Source: an uncultured Candidatus Saccharibacteria bacterium (lineage in GTDB: Bacteria; Patescibacteriota; Saccharimonadia; Saccharimonadales; Saccharimonadaceae). Taken from it: 26,531 bases of DNA. The DNA is taken from the NCBI GenBank assembly GCA_947427985.1, contig CANEKB010000003.1:1-26531 (forward strand), written 5' to 3'. The notes beneath the pieces were generated by a model that saw only the letters and a program-made list of their open reading frames with translations, was not told the origin of the DNA and searched no databases. This document shows positions 1-9,100 of the stretch, piece by piece (the first letter of the stretch is position 1; each line of letters starts with the position of its first letter). A program made the translations under genes and the position numbers.

Positions 1-1
1 G

Positions 2-712
2 GCGAATTCAGACACCTGGCGTTCAACTTGCCGCCAATTCGAGAAAGATCCCGAGTTGAAGAAGGTCCGCCTAATCGCGCTTGATCTGCTTGGGTTTGGC
101 AAATCTTTGCAAGCAGACTGGCTTGATTACGTGTACCTTGACTATGAAAAAGCCCTAGACCGCACGCTCAAAAAACTCAAAGTACGTTCACCGGTAGTTT
201 TAGTTGGGCACTCAATGGGGTCGTTAATCGCGGCCGATTATGCGACTAATTTTACTCCCAATGTCGAACTAAAAAAACTTATCTTAGTCTCGCCACCGGT
301 GCTGATGGCGGAGGAACTCGCTAAATTGCCAGATAAAGTTTATGTAAAATCATATTCCGCATTACACGCTATTGCTGTAGATGTCCCAGCAGCTGAGGTT
401 ATCGCGCGCCTTGCGCAGCGTTTCAGTAGTTTTCGCTCCTACTATATTAAAACGGCAGCTTTTGCTAAATCGATGGAAGAGATTATTCTCAATCCTAAGA
501 ACTATCAAACTTATACCAAAATTCGCGTCCCCACCGTGGTGATTCATGGATATTTTGATCCGCTTGTCATGGGTTCGAATTTACGACGTGCTGCTAAAGC
601 AAATCCGCATTACCTGACCTACGTCAGCGCTATCGGTCATCACGATATTTCGGTCGCAAAACGTGCTAAAATATTACTAGAAATCAAGAAAGTGTTAAAA
701 GATGAAGTCTAA
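2..712 (+). CDS. Alpha/beta-fold hydrolase, 5' end cut by the window edge
   Basis: This is a serine hydrolase of the alpha/beta-hydrolase fold; the substrate cannot be told from sequence. The frame is open from base 2, so the true start lies left of the window and the TTG at 56 is not the start. Counting from the first visible codon, the nucleophile elbow GHSMG sits at about residues 69-73 (Ser71). The likely acid is the Asp in HGYFDP at about 186, and the likely catalytic His is in the IGHHD stretch at about 213-214. The visible N-terminus (SDTW, then LIALDLLGFGKS) fits the strand before the oxyanion region. There is no signal peptide in the visible part. The stop TAA overlaps the start of cysS by 11 nt, so the two are probably co-transcribed. 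Family call is firm; function is open. Confidence 0.85.
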   Translation, partial: ANSDTWRSTCRQFEKDPELKKVRLIALDLLGFGKSLQADWLDYVYLDYEKALDRTLKKLKVRSPVVLVGHSMGSLIAADYATNFTPNVELKKLILVSPPVLMAEELAKLPDKVYVKSYSALHAIAVDVPAAEVIARLAQRFSSFRSYYIKTAAFAKSMEEIILNPKNYQTYTKIRVPTVVIHGYFDPLVMGSNLRRAAKANPHYLTYVSAIGHHDISVAKRAKILLEIKKVLKDEV

Positions 713-2069
713 AGTTAGAATCTATAATCAGCTCTCGCGCAAAGTTGAAAATTTCGTACCGTTTGATACGTCAGAGGTAAAGATTTATACTTGCGGACCG
801 ACCGTGTATAGCACGCCGCACATCGGAAATTTCGCAGCTTACGTCTATTGGGACTTACTTGTGCGCAGTCTACAGGCGAATGGTTATGGCGTGAAACGCG
901 TCCTAAACTTGACTGATGTAGGTCATTTAGTTTCTGATGGTGATGATGGTGAAGACAAACTCGAAAAGGGCGCGCGCCAGACTGGCCAAACGGTTTGGGA
1001 GATAGCTGAGAGATATATTGGCGAGTTCCAGAAGGATTATGCTGCGCTAAATCTAGTCCAGCCGGCAGTTTGGGCACGAGCGACCGATTATATCGCCGAA
1101 GATGAGCAGATTGTGGATATTCTGACAGAAAAAGGCTATACCTATGAAACAACCGATGGAGTTTATTATGATACGAGTAAATTTAGCAAGTATGCGGAAT
1201 TCGCTGGACTGAACCTAGATCAGCTCAAGGCTGGAGCTAGGGTAGAGTTCTCTGATGAAAAACGCAATATTTCGGATTTTGCACTCTGGAAATTCATTCA
1301 GCCGGACGAAAAGCATGAAATGCGCTGGGAGTATCTTGGCCGCCCGGGCTACCCAGGTTGGCACCTTGAATGTTCGACGATTATTCATCAGGAGTTGGGC
1401 GAAACTATTGATATTCATACTGGTGGTATCGACCATATTCCAGTACATCACACAAACGAAATCGCACAAAGCGAAGCGGCTTTTGAGCGTCAGCTGTCCA
1501 AATATTGGTTACATTGTAATCACCTAACCTCAGAGGGGCAGAAAATCTCTAAGAGTCTCGGGAACGGCTATAGCCTCAATGATCTTGCCGAAAAAGGCTA
1601 CTCGCCCCTAGACTTTAAGATGTGGGTGCTTCAAGGTCACTACCAATCTGAACGCGATTTCAGTATAACTGATCTCGAAGCTGCCCGCGCGAGGCGTTTA
1701 AAATGGAGAAACCGTATCGCGAAATGCTATCAAGAAAGATCTGGAGACAATAGCACCGAAGAAGAATATGGAAAGATTCTCAATGCCGTGAGCGATAATC
1801 TTAACTCACCATTGGCTTTTGCTATTATTGATGTTCTCGGTGATATCAGCCTAGAGCTTTGGCGCGAGATTGATCAGCTGTTTGGCCTAGGATTAATCGA
1901 TGACACTCCAGATATTAGCGATGCAGTAAAGGAATTATTGCGACAACGCGGGATTGCTCGTGATGAACGTGATTTCGCAAAATCTGATCAGTTGCGCGAT
2001 GAGCTCTTAATGATGGGGGTCTCTGTTTTAGACTCGTCGGAAGGGCAAATCTGGCAATACGCCCGCTAA
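702..2069 (+). CDS. cysS: Cysteine--tRNA ligase
   Basis: This cytosolic class I synthetase charges tRNA-Cys with cysteine. At 455 aa it matches the usual family length. Class I signatures are present: a HIGH-type motif HIGN at about residues 40-43 and the KMSKS loop as KISKS at about 281-285. The zinc-site residues are recognisable: Cys31 in YTCGPTVY, Cys224 in the GWHLECS segment, and the His/Glu pair in HHTNE at about 249-253. The GGIDHI...HHTNEIAQSEA block is typical of CysRS. The ATG at 702 overlaps the end of the upstream hydrolase by 11 nt, which suggests translational coupling. It ends in TAA and is followed by the promoter of the ABC transporter. Confidence 0.97.
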   Translation: MKSKVRIYNQLSRKVENFVPFDTSEVKIYTCGPTVYSTPHIGNFAAYVYWDLLVRSLQANGYGVKRVLNLTDVGHLVSDGDDGEDKLEKGARQTGQTVWEIAERYIGEFQKDYAALNLVQPAVWARATDYIAEDEQIVDILTEKGYTYETTDGVYYDTSKFSKYAEFAGLNLDQLKAGARVEFSDEKRNISDFALWKFIQPDEKHEMRWEYLGRPGYPGWHLECSTIIHQELGETIDIHTGGIDHIPVHHTNEIAQSEAAFERQLSKYWLHCNHLTSEGQKISKSLGNGYSLNDLAEKGYSPLDFKMWVLQGHYQSERDFSITDLEAARARRLKWRNRIAKCYQERSGDNSTEEEYGKILNAVSDNLNSPLAFAIIDVLGDISLELWREIDQLFGLGLIDDTPDISDAVKELLRQRGIARDERDFAKSDQLRDELLMMGVSVLDSSEGQIWQYAR

Positions 2070-2093
2070 ATTGTTAAAAAGGGGAAAGGTGCG

Positions 2094-2102
2094 TGCTATA
2101 AT
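2094..2102 (+). promoter_or_regulatory. Extended -10 promoter of the ABC transporter genes
   Basis: TGCTATAAT is an extended -10 element (TG, one base, TATAAT) with no clear -35. The hexamer ends at 2102. The ATG at 2109 begins 6 nt later, which is where transcription would be expected to start, so a leaderless mRNA is predicted. Confidence 0.7.
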
Positions 2103-2108
2103 ATGGAA

Positions 2109-2900
2109 ATGAATAAAGTCATTGAAGTCAAGAACCTGGTTAAAGTTTATGGCAAACGCTCGGCTGCTTTCAAAGCACTCAAGAACATCGACCTCGATAT
2201 CTACGAAGGTGAGTCAGTAGCAATCATTGGCAAGTCTGGATCAGGCAAGTCGACTCTCATGCATCTCTTGGCTTTACTCGACAAACCGACTTCTGGCACG
2301 ATTAAGATTGAAGGAGTTGATTCGACTAAACTTCGTGCGCGCAAGCTAAACCGTCTACGTAATCGTAGTTTTGGTTTCGTTTTTCAACAATTCTTCATGA
2401 ATCCAAACGACACCGTACTTGAGAACGTTATGTTGCCGTTGAAAATCGCCGGCACTAAACGTAAGGCGCGTAGAGAGCTGGCCAAGAGCGCACTGAAGAC
2501 GGTTGGCCTCGAAGAACGAATCAAGTTTAAGGCTAATGATCTTTCTGGTGGCCAAAAACAACGCGTTTGTATTGCTCGAGCATTAGTGAACAACCCAAGT
2601 ATTATTTTTGCCGATGAACCGACTGGTAATCTCGACTCGGCGACGGGCGACAAAGTCATTAAGCTGCTTTTTAATGCCAACAAAAAAGGTACAACTCTAA
2701 TTATCGTTACCCATGACGAAGACCTAGCAAAGCTTTGCAGCCGCCAGGTTCGCGTTATGGATGGTAAGATTGTCGAAGACACTGGCGCAAAGGAGCTGAA
2801 GAAAGCTACAAGAGCCGCTGCAAAGGCTGCAAAAGCCACAAAGTCTACAAAAGATACGAAATCATCTACCAAGACTGCCAAGAAAGGAGCAAAAGCCTAA
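2109..2900 (+). CDS. ABC transporter ATP-binding protein, MacB/LolD type
   Basis: This is the nucleotide-binding subunit of an ABC exporter of the MacB/LolD/FtsE class, partner of the permease encoded next. It shows Walker A GKSGSGKS at about residues 41-48, a Q-loop in VFQQF, the signature LSGGQ at about 144-148, Walker B IIFADEP followed by TGNLD (typical of this class) at about 167-175, and the H-loop THD. The last 30 or so residues are a Lys/Ala/Thr-rich low-complexity tail outside the ATPase fold. I place the start at ATG 2109, giving 263 aa: the upstream ATG at 2103 would lie before the transcription start predicted from the -10 box. The stop TAA overlaps the next ATG (TAATG). Cargo is unknown; a peptide, lipoprotein or antimicrobial compound are all possible. 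Confidence 0.93.
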   Translation: MNKVIEVKNLVKVYGKRSAAFKALKNIDLDIYEGESVAIIGKSGSGKSTLMHLLALLDKPTSGTIKIEGVDSTKLRARKLNRLRNRSFGFVFQQFFMNPNDTVLENVMLPLKIAGTKRKARRELAKSALKTVGLEERIKFKANDLSGGQKQRVCIARALVNNPSIIFADEPTGNLDSATGDKVIKLLFNANKKGTTLIIVTHDEDLAKLCSRQVRVMDGKIVEDTGAKELKKATRAAAKAAKATKSTKDTKSSTKTAKKGAKA

Positions 2901-4207
2901 TGGGTCTTTTTGAAATTATCAAAACAGCAAACCATAACCTTTTTCGGAATAAGGTACGTACCTTTTTGACTATTCTTGCTATTTTCGTGGGTAGCTTTAC
3001 GATTGTCCTGAATGTAGCAATTAATGCTGGAGTGAACTCATTTATTGACGAACAAACGGCAAGCCTGGGCGGCGAAGACTATATTATGATTATGGCCGAG
3101 GGTTCGGTGAGCACGCTAAGCACGATGATGGGTGCTGGCAACAGCGAGCCGCAAGAGTATGATCCGAATCAGACGATGACGGCTTTCACTAATGAACAGT
3201 TAGAAAAGCTGAAGAATATCGATGGTATTGATGGTGACACGATTTACGCTGTGAAACAGGCGCCAGTTGAATATATTACTAGCGATAAGACTGACAAAAA
3301 ATATACGATCTCTGTGGGCGCGATGCCGCCAGGGGATTTCTCGATCGCTTCTACGGCTGGTGGCCTGCCAGATAATGATAGCGACGAAGCTCAGATTATG
3401 CTGGAGCCAGGTTATGCGGAGGCTCTCGGCTTTGGTTCGGATGAGAATGCAATAGGCAAGACAGTTACCTTGACGGTGCTAGACAATGTCACGAAACAGC
3501 CAACCAGCTTCAAAGCGAAGGTCGTAGGCGTACAGGCGAAAGGCGTCGTCGCAGTAAACGGCTCTGTGATTTCGCGCAAACTCGAGGACGACATGGTAGA
3601 AGCGATCTATGCTACCATGCTCAAGACTCAGTCACGCGACCAGCTCTTTAAGCCCTATGCAGTACAGGCACGTTTTGATACAGACAAGTACACCGAGCAG
3701 GAAATTAAAGATCATCTGCAGGAGAATGGTTTCTATGGCGTCACTGTTTCGGATATGATGGGGACGATTAGAACTTTCTTTGATGTAATCATGATCGTAT
3801 TCACAATTTTTGGCGGGATTGCCTTACTTGCGGCCTCAATAGGCATCGTGAACACCTTATTAATGTCAGTTGAGGAACGCACCCGCGAGATTGGCCTCGA
3901 TAAGGCACTTGGTATGTCTTCTGGCAAAATCTTTCTTGAATTCGCGGTCGAAGCGATTGCTCTGGGCTTTTGGGGATCAGCTCTAGGCGTGGCGGTTGCG
4001 ATGATTATTGGTAACATAGTAAACGTGGCTGTTCACGCACCTGGCGGTTTCTTGGAAGCATTCCCGACTTTCAATCTTTTCGAATTTACACCCAGCAACG
4101 TAGTCCCGATTATTCTCGTCGTGATGTTTATTGCCCTTTTGGCCGGTACGGCGCCAGCTTGGAAAGCTGCACACAAGAATCCTATCGACGCCCTTCGCTA
4201 TGAATAA
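2900..4207 (+). CDS. ABC transporter permease, MacB/FtsX family
   Basis: This is the membrane subunit of the MacB-type exporter. It has the family layout at 435 aa: a first transmembrane helix at about residues 21-42, a long extracytoplasmic MacB-type domain at about 45-285, then three helices at about 292-322, 350-378 and 402-420 forming the FtsX-like domain. The EERTREIGLDKALGMS segment after helix 2 is the classic FtsX/MacB cytoplasmic coupling loop that contacts the ATPase. Its start codon overlaps the ATPase stop, so the pair is translationally coupled. No MacA-like membrane-fusion protein is next to it, which is expected for a single-membrane cell. The substrate cannot be inferred. Confidence 0.93.
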   Translation: MGLFEIIKTANHNLFRNKVRTFLTILAIFVGSFTIVLNVAINAGVNSFIDEQTASLGGEDYIMIMAEGSVSTLSTMMGAGNSEPQEYDPNQTMTAFTNEQLEKLKNIDGIDGDTIYAVKQAPVEYITSDKTDKKYTISVGAMPPGDFSIASTAGGLPDNDSDEAQIMLEPGYAEALGFGSDENAIGKTVTLTVLDNVTKQPTSFKAKVVGVQAKGVVAVNGSVISRKLEDDMVEAIYATMLKTQSRDQLFKPYAVQARFDTDKYTEQEIKDHLQENGFYGVTVSDMMGTIRTFFDVIMIVFTIFGGIALLAASIGIVNTLLMSVEERTREIGLDKALGMSSGKIFLEFAVEAIALGFWGSALGVAVAMIIGNIVNVAVHAPGGFLEAFPTFNLFEFTPSNVVPIILVVMFIALLAGTAPAWKAAHKNPIDALRYE

Positions 4208-4238
4208 TATATCACCATATAAATAAAATAAGCAGAAG

Positions 4239-5495
4239 ATGAGCAAGAAAAGCCTAAATATGGCAAAAAAAGCACCAGAATATATCACAGAATGCATAAA
4301 GGTTGATAAACTCATTCCTGGCGGTCAGGCGCTTGGTACTCTGGTAGATGGTAAAAAAATCTTCCTATGGAATGCCTTGCCAGGTGAAACTGTAACGAAA
4401 GCGATTGTTGCGAAAGAAAAAGCTAGCTTTGTTGAAGCGATTGCGGTGGAAATTGAGCAAGAGTCTAAGAGACGCGTTAGCCCAAAGGACGAATGCTACC
4501 TCTCTACTTCACCGTGGCAGATTTTTGACTACGATTATGAATTGTCCGAAAAACGCGAGTTAGTACGCGAAGTTTTTCGACAGCAAAACATCGAATTTGG
4601 CGGAGTTAAGACCCGCGGAGAGTCGGAAAGTTTTGCGCTCGAAATTGCTGAGACGCGGACCGATGGGCGAGAATACTACTATCGGAACAAGATGGAATAT
4701 GCTTTATATTATAGCCATGAAGACCAAAAAATTTATCCCGCTTTTCGGACGCGCGGCTCCCATAGCAAAGTCGCGGTACAAAGCTCCAGCCTCGAGCGGC
4801 CAGAGATTTTCGCTAAGGCCGAGGAGATTGTCTCTGGTTTGAATATTCGCGGTGAGGAAGCACGTAAATATCAGAGCATACTATTAAGAGCTAATCAGGC
4901 CGGTGAAGTGAGCGGTGGGCTGCTCGAGAATCATCACCCTCATCCACAGTTCGCGCAGCTCAAGGATAAAATCTTGGGACGAGAATATACCTATTCGCCA
5001 AATGGTTTTTTTCAGATCAATCTGCCGGTTTATGAACTGGCGCTCACCGAAATTGCTAAATGGGTGCAGGATGAGAATGTGTTAGACCTGTACGCTGGGG
5101 TTGGTACGATCGGGCTATCAGTGGCTAGAGGCAAGAAACTTACGTTAGTTGAATGTGATAAGGCGGCTTACCGTGAAATGGAGCGTAACTGTCAGGGTAC
5201 CGGCGCTCATCCGGTCTTAGCGAAATCAGAGGAAGCGCTCGGATATATCCATCCCGACCAAACTGTTATCCTTGACCCGCCTCGTGCTGGCTGCCGACCA
5301 GAGCTGATCGAGAAGTTATTGGGGGAACAGCCGAATCGGGTTATCTATCTTTCCTGTAATCCGGCGACCCAAGTGCGCGACGTAGCAATGCTACTTAAGC
5401 ACTATCGTCCGCTTGCTGTAATGCCGTTTAATTTCTTTCCGCGCACACCACACATCGAAAACTTAGTCGTTTTGGAGCGGAAAAATGCCGCTTAA
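4239..5495 (+). CDS. TrmA/RlmCD-family RNA m5U methyltransferase
   Basis: This is a SAM-dependent enzyme expected to make 5-methyluridine in 23S rRNA or tRNA. The N-terminal 60 or so residues look like a TRAM RNA-binding domain. SAM motif I is LDLYAGVGTIGLS at about 282-293, DPPRAGC lies at about 346-352, and the catalytic Cys is C373 in LSCNP. The four-Cys [4Fe-4S] motif seen in RlmD is absent; only one Cys remains near residue 88 in KDECYLST. I keep the ATG at 4239 because a possible -10 (TAAAAT, 4224-4229) ends 9 nt before it, the near-leaderless spacing seen elsewhere here; ATG 4260 is the alternative. It overlaps the helicase gene by 11 nt. Target uridine and exact subfamily are unresolved. 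Confidence 0.88.
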   Translation: MSKKSLNMAKKAPEYITECIKVDKLIPGGQALGTLVDGKKIFLWNALPGETVTKAIVAKEKASFVEAIAVEIEQESKRRVSPKDECYLSTSPWQIFDYDYELSEKRELVREVFRQQNIEFGGVKTRGESESFALEIAETRTDGREYYYRNKMEYALYYSHEDQKIYPAFRTRGSHSKVAVQSSSLERPEIFAKAEEIVSGLNIRGEEARKYQSILLRANQAGEVSGGLLENHHPHPQFAQLKDKILGREYTYSPNGFFQINLPVYELALTEIAKWVQDENVLDLYAGVGTIGLSVARGKKLTLVECDKAAYREMERNCQGTGAHPVLAKSEEALGYIHPDQTVILDPPRAGCRPELIEKLLGEQPNRVIYLSCNPATQVRDVAMLLKHYRPLAVMPFNFFPRTPHIENLVVLERKNAA

Positions 5496-8400
5496 TGCCG
5501 AACAACAGAGAGCTGTCAGCTATCTTGAAGGTCCGCTCTTGGTCTTAGCAGGTCCGGGGACAGGTAAGACCCAGCTACTATCGGCGAAAGTAGCACATAT
5601 CCTAGAAACGACCGACGCCAACGCTAGCAATGTACTTTGCCTAACTTTTACCGAGGCCGGAGCCGAGAATATGCGCGATCGTTTGCGAACTATGATCGGC
5701 AAGGACGCGATGGATGTGAACATCCATACCTATCACGCTTTCGGCGCTAGTTTACTTGAGCGCTATAAGAATTATGCCGAAACTATGGAACGCGCGCTTG
5801 ATGCGCCAGTTGATGAAACTACTCAGTATAAGATAATTAAAGAAATCCAGAAACATCTTCCAGCTATGGACATCCTGAAAGACGCGGCGATTCCTGAGCT
5901 TATTGAAACTATCGGTAATGCAAAGGCGGCGAGGCTTAGCGCAGGTAATTTACGCAAGATTGCCGAGCAAAACATTGCCGATAGTACCCAGATTAGCGAA
6001 GAAGTCTCGCCGATCTTGTTGGCGTATGTTCCGCGAAGCAAATTCCCAGTAGCAGTTGAGGGAACTTATCGTCCAATTCTTGAAGTGCTAACTAAATACA
6101 TTTCGCCGGAGCCGATCGCAGGAAATATTGAGCGTACTGCGAACTTGATGGCTCGTGAGCTCGATCAGATTATTAAAGAACTTGAGGCCGAGGAAAAGCC
6201 GAAGCTAAAGCCGCTTTCGGCATGGAAGGACAAGTGGTTTGAGGCGACAACCGAAAATAGCATTAAGGCCTATCGTCTCGCAGATACGATTGCGAATAAG
6301 AAGCTGCTTTCGCTGGCAAATATCATGGAGTATTATTCGCAAAAATTGCAAGAGAACGGTTTATTTGACTTTAACGATATGATCGAACAGGCAATTCATT
6401 TCTTAAAGACCGATGAAGGATTTCGGATGAGCCTCCAAGAGCAGTTCCAGTATGTGCTACTGGACGAGTTCCAAGATACTAATGCCTCGCAATTTGAGCT
6501 GATTAAACTGATTACTGATTATGAAAAACCGGTTGTAATGGCAGTAGGTGATGACGATCAAGCAATTTTTGAGTTTCAGGGTGCGAATGCGTCGAACTTG
6601 ATGGATTTTCAGAAACATTACGAGGCGGAGATCATCACTTTAACGAAGAATTATCGTAGTACTGCTGAAATCTTGGGTCTTTCACGTCGAGTTGCTGAAC
6701 AAGTCGAAAATAGCTTCGCGAAAAATTATGATATTGATAAAAGTCTACAGGCAATGCGTCCGACTGAGCCTTGCACTCAGGTTTCTCGGCATGAATTTCC
6801 GGGGAGCGAAGCTGAATATTATTGGCTAGCAGAACAAATTGAGACCTTAATTAGAAAAGGCGAAGACCCGAACGAAATCGCAATTATCGCCCCGAAGCAT
6901 AAAAATATTGCTCCAATCCTGCCTTTTTTAAAAGAACGGAATATCGATGTCATTTATGAAAAGCGAGATAATATTCTGGTTGACGCACGAATTCAACAGA
7001 TTGTTAAGCTGGCGCGCTTCGTACAGGAGCTGGCAAAAGGCCGGCAGCCGAGCTACCAGCTGCTAGAGATTCTCTCCTTCGACTTCTGGCAGCTACCGGC
7101 GGAGATGATTATCGAAGCGGTCAGCGAAGTCTCGCGTTCGCCTCGGGATACCCTTGAATACTTGCAAGGTAGTCCGGAATTGGAAAAAGTAGCGGGTTTA
7201 TTAGCGGAACTTGTTAAGCGAAGCTTCTCGGCGCCGCTGGAACTTTGGTTGGACTTCTTGCTGGGAAACCAGAAAATGGATGAGCAGAAAATGCCGATCA
7301 GTGAATTTTATGAAAAAACTCTCTCAACCGCGGAATTATTGGAATTTTACGAGAATCTCGCTAGCTTGCGCCAGGCGATTTCGGCGCACATCCAATCCGA
7401 GTATGTCAAGCGAAACGATTTTATCCCGAAATTGCCGGAGTTGGTCGCGACTGTGAATGATTTTGAGGAAGCCGAGACGGCAATAACTCGGATTAGTATT
7501 TATCGAGACAGTAGTAACTCGGTTCAAGTCATGACCGCGCATAAAAGTAAAGGACTTGAATTTAAATACGTCTTCTTGACTTCAGTAGATGACGCATCCT
7601 GGGGAAAATCGAGTGGTAATAATAATCGCTTTGCTTTACCGAAAAACTTAATCCAAATTCGGCATACTGGTATCACTGATGATGAAAAGCTACGACTTTT
7701 CTTTGTAGCGCTGACTCGAGCTAAGCAATGTCTGACCTTAAGTAACGCAGTGAATAATGCTAGTGGAGGCACTCTTGCAAGATTACGCTATCTTTCAGAA
7801 AATAGCCGTGATGAAGAAGTTGGGCTTTCACCGTATTTACCAGAAGGCAGCCAAGAAATTCAACTCCATCTCGACGAGCTTGACGATCTTGGCAAGATTG
7901 CAACCTTGCGGCTGGGCTGGATCGCGGCTTATCAGAAGTTACAGCCAGATGTGATGGAATTGCTACGCGAGCGCATGAAATCTTATCGCCTGAGTGCGAC
8001 CGACTTGACTGATTTTATTGACGTTATTTACGGCGGACCGCAAAAGGTTTATCAGCGTAAAGTTCTGCGTGCTCCGAGCGAGCCAGCGAATTTCTCACTT
8101 TGCTATGGAACCTTGCTGCACGCTGTCTTTGAAAAAATCACTAACCAGAGCTATACAGACGAGCAGGCTCTGGAATATTTCGAGAATGAGGCACCAAAAG
8201 CCGCCCTTGACGATCTTGAACGGCTGACCTTGGCCGAAAAAGGGCTTAGTAGCCTCAAAACGGCGCTTGGTGAATTTGGAGAGCTGGTTCGGCGCCCAGG
8301 TGCAAAAGCGGAAGTAAATCTATCTAGCGAAAAACTACACCTCGGAGACATTCCAGTTACCGGCAAAATCGACCATATTGAAATTAATCAAGAAGCAAAA

Positions 8401-8793
8401 ACAATCGAAATTTTTGATTATAAGACCGGCAATTTTCATAAAGAGAAGTGGGATCGTCATCCAACGCTCTATAAATATCGACTTCAGCTGGGTTTTTACA
8501 AGCTATTACTTAATTTATCGCCGACTTACCAAAAGTATCACGTTACTGCTGGGCATATACTTTTTGTCACCCCAGATGCAGAAGGGAAGGTTTACGACAA
8601 AGTCTATGAATTTAACGATGCTGACGAAGAAGCGTTAAAGCGATTGATCGAAGTGGTTTATCGTCAACTAATTTCGCTTGAATTCGTAAGTGATCCAGAG
8701 CTCTTCCTTCCGTCTGATAAGGGAAATACGCTAAAAGACGTGAAAGCGTTTGTTGATAAATTGCTGAACTCTACAAGAGGAGTGCAATCTTAA
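5485..8793 (+). CDS. UvrD/Rep-family helicase fused to a RecB-like PD-(D/E)XK nuclease
   Basis: This is a single-chain superfamily 1A helicase-nuclease of 1102 aa, expected to unwind and process DNA ends or damaged DNA. Helicase motifs appear in order: Walker A AGPGTGKT at 22-29, motif II DEFQDTN at about 327-333, motif III GDDDQAIFEFQGA at about 354-366, motif V TAHKSKGLEF at about 683-692, and motif VI FVALTRAK at about 738-745. The C-terminal third carries a RecB-type nuclease: GTLLHAVFE near 874, then GKIDHIE, DYKTG near 977 and QLGFYKLLL, the usual order of active-site motifs. It lacks the Cys cluster of AddB-type Fe-S nucleases. An SD-like GGAG precedes the ATG. It could work alone or with a partner outside the window, as AdnAB or AddAB subunits do. 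Confidence 0.92.
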   Translation: MPLNAEQQRAVSYLEGPLLVLAGPGTGKTQLLSAKVAHILETTDANASNVLCLTFTEAGAENMRDRLRTMIGKDAMDVNIHTYHAFGASLLERYKNYAETMERALDAPVDETTQYKIIKEIQKHLPAMDILKDAAIPELIETIGNAKAARLSAGNLRKIAEQNIADSTQISEEVSPILLAYVPRSKFPVAVEGTYRPILEVLTKYISPEPIAGNIERTANLMARELDQIIKELEAEEKPKLKPLSAWKDKWFEATTENSIKAYRLADTIANKKLLSLANIMEYYSQKLQENGLFDFNDMIEQAIHFLKTDEGFRMSLQEQFQYVLLDEFQDTNASQFELIKLITDYEKPVVMAVGDDDQAIFEFQGANASNLMDFQKHYEAEIITLTKNYRSTAEILGLSRRVAEQVENSFAKNYDIDKSLQAMRPTEPCTQVSRHEFPGSEAEYYWLAEQIETLIRKGEDPNEIAIIAPKHKNIAPILPFLKERNIDVIYEKRDNILVDARIQQIVKLARFVQELAKGRQPSYQLLEILSFDFWQLPAEMIIEAVSEVSRSPRDTLEYLQGSPELEKVAGLLAELVKRSFSAPLELWLDFLLGNQKMDEQKMPISEFYEKTLSTAELLEFYENLASLRQAISAHIQSEYVKRNDFIPKLPELVATVNDFEEAETAITRISIYRDSSNSVQVMTAHKSKGLEFKYVFLTSVDDASWGKSSGNNNRFALPKNLIQIRHTGITDDEKLRLFFVALTRAKQCLTLSNAVNNASGGTLARLRYLSENSRDEEVGLSPYLPEGSQEIQLHLDELDDLGKIATLRLGWIAAYQKLQPDVMELLRERMKSYRLSATDLTDFIDVIYGGPQKVYQRKVLRAPSEPANFSLCYGTLLHAVFEKITNQSYTDEQALEYFENEAPKAALDDLERLTLAEKGLSSLKTALGEFGELVRRPGAKAEVNLSSEKLHLGDIPVTGKIDHIEINQEAKTIEIFDYKTGNFHKEKWDRHPTLYKYRLQLGFYKLLLNLSPTYQKYHVTAGHILFVTPDAEGKVYDKVYEFNDADEEALKRLIEVVYRQLISLEFVSDPELFLPSDKGNTLKDVKAFVDKLLNSTRGVQS

Positions 8794-8820
8794 CCTTCTT
8801 CATCCTTTCTTGATTACTCT

Positions 8821-8840
8821 ATGGCTAGACAACGGAGGGA
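8821..8840 (+). repeat. 20-bp perfect inverted repeat, left arm
   Basis: ATGGCTAGACAACGGAGGGA is the exact reverse complement of 9319-9338. The arms lie 478 bp apart and each encodes the last residues of one module (SLRCLAI, read outward). Identity stops abruptly on both sides. Confidence 0.95.
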
Positions 8841-9005
8841 CTGAGCATTAGAGTGCGCAAACTTATAGGATGGCTCAGAATAGGTGTTATAGTAGTCATA
8901 ATTATAGGAATAATTAGGATTATCATTACTTAAAGCCCTAGAACTGCCAATGTATCCTACGATGCCAAGGTTATATAACGACGGAATGCCAGATGTATGC
9001 ATATA

Positions 9006-9022
9006 CCCGCTGCGGACGAAGA
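9006..9022 (+). repeat. 17-bp internal inverted repeat, left arm (partner 9149-9165)
   Basis: The arm matches the reverse complement of 9149-9165 (TCTTCATCCGCAGCGGG) with one mismatch. It encodes the IFVRSG motif on the minus strand; the partner encodes LFIRSG on the plus strand. It marks the conserved front of each module's variable part. Confidence 0.9.
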
Positions 9023-9044
9023 TCTGGCTACTTTTGTTGTTCGG

Positions 9045-9074
9045 GTTAAAATCGCTCAACTGAACGATTTTAAC
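9045..9074 (+). repeat. Imperfect palindrome in the left module
   Basis: GTTAAAATCG at 9045-9054 pairs with CGATTTTAAC at 9065-9074, a 10-bp stem around a 10-nt centre that can pair by three more base pairs. It lies at the 5' end of the left module and codes for KIVQLSDF on the minus strand. It corresponds by alignment to the palindrome at 9101-9128. Confidence 0.9.
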
Positions 9075-9100
9075 AGCGCTCTATGTCTATTAAACGTTTA

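Larger units (their letters stand above)
8814..9080 (-). pseudogene. FISUMP-like C-terminal module, left copy (fragment, minus strand)
   Basis: This open stretch of 88 codons runs leftwards from just after an in-frame TAG at 9081-9083 to a TAA at 8814. It has no ATG or SD; only a TTG at 9059 could start it. The product resembles the C-terminal end of FISUMP (Fibrobacter major paralogous) domains that are common in Saccharibacteria: KIVQLSDFNPN, then IFVRSGYMH, then a Tyr/Asn/Ser-rich middle, then the closing QSLRCLA. Full proteins of this kind are usually secreted and have a long N-terminal part that is missing here. The right copy aligns with it along its length. I infer a decayed fragment or a silent donor cassette. 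Family assignment is by pattern only. Confidence 0.5.

Noticed and set aside
2103..2108. ATG 2103 as start of the ABC ATPase
   Set aside because: It begins directly after the -10 hexamer, before any plausible transcription start. ATG 2109 fits.
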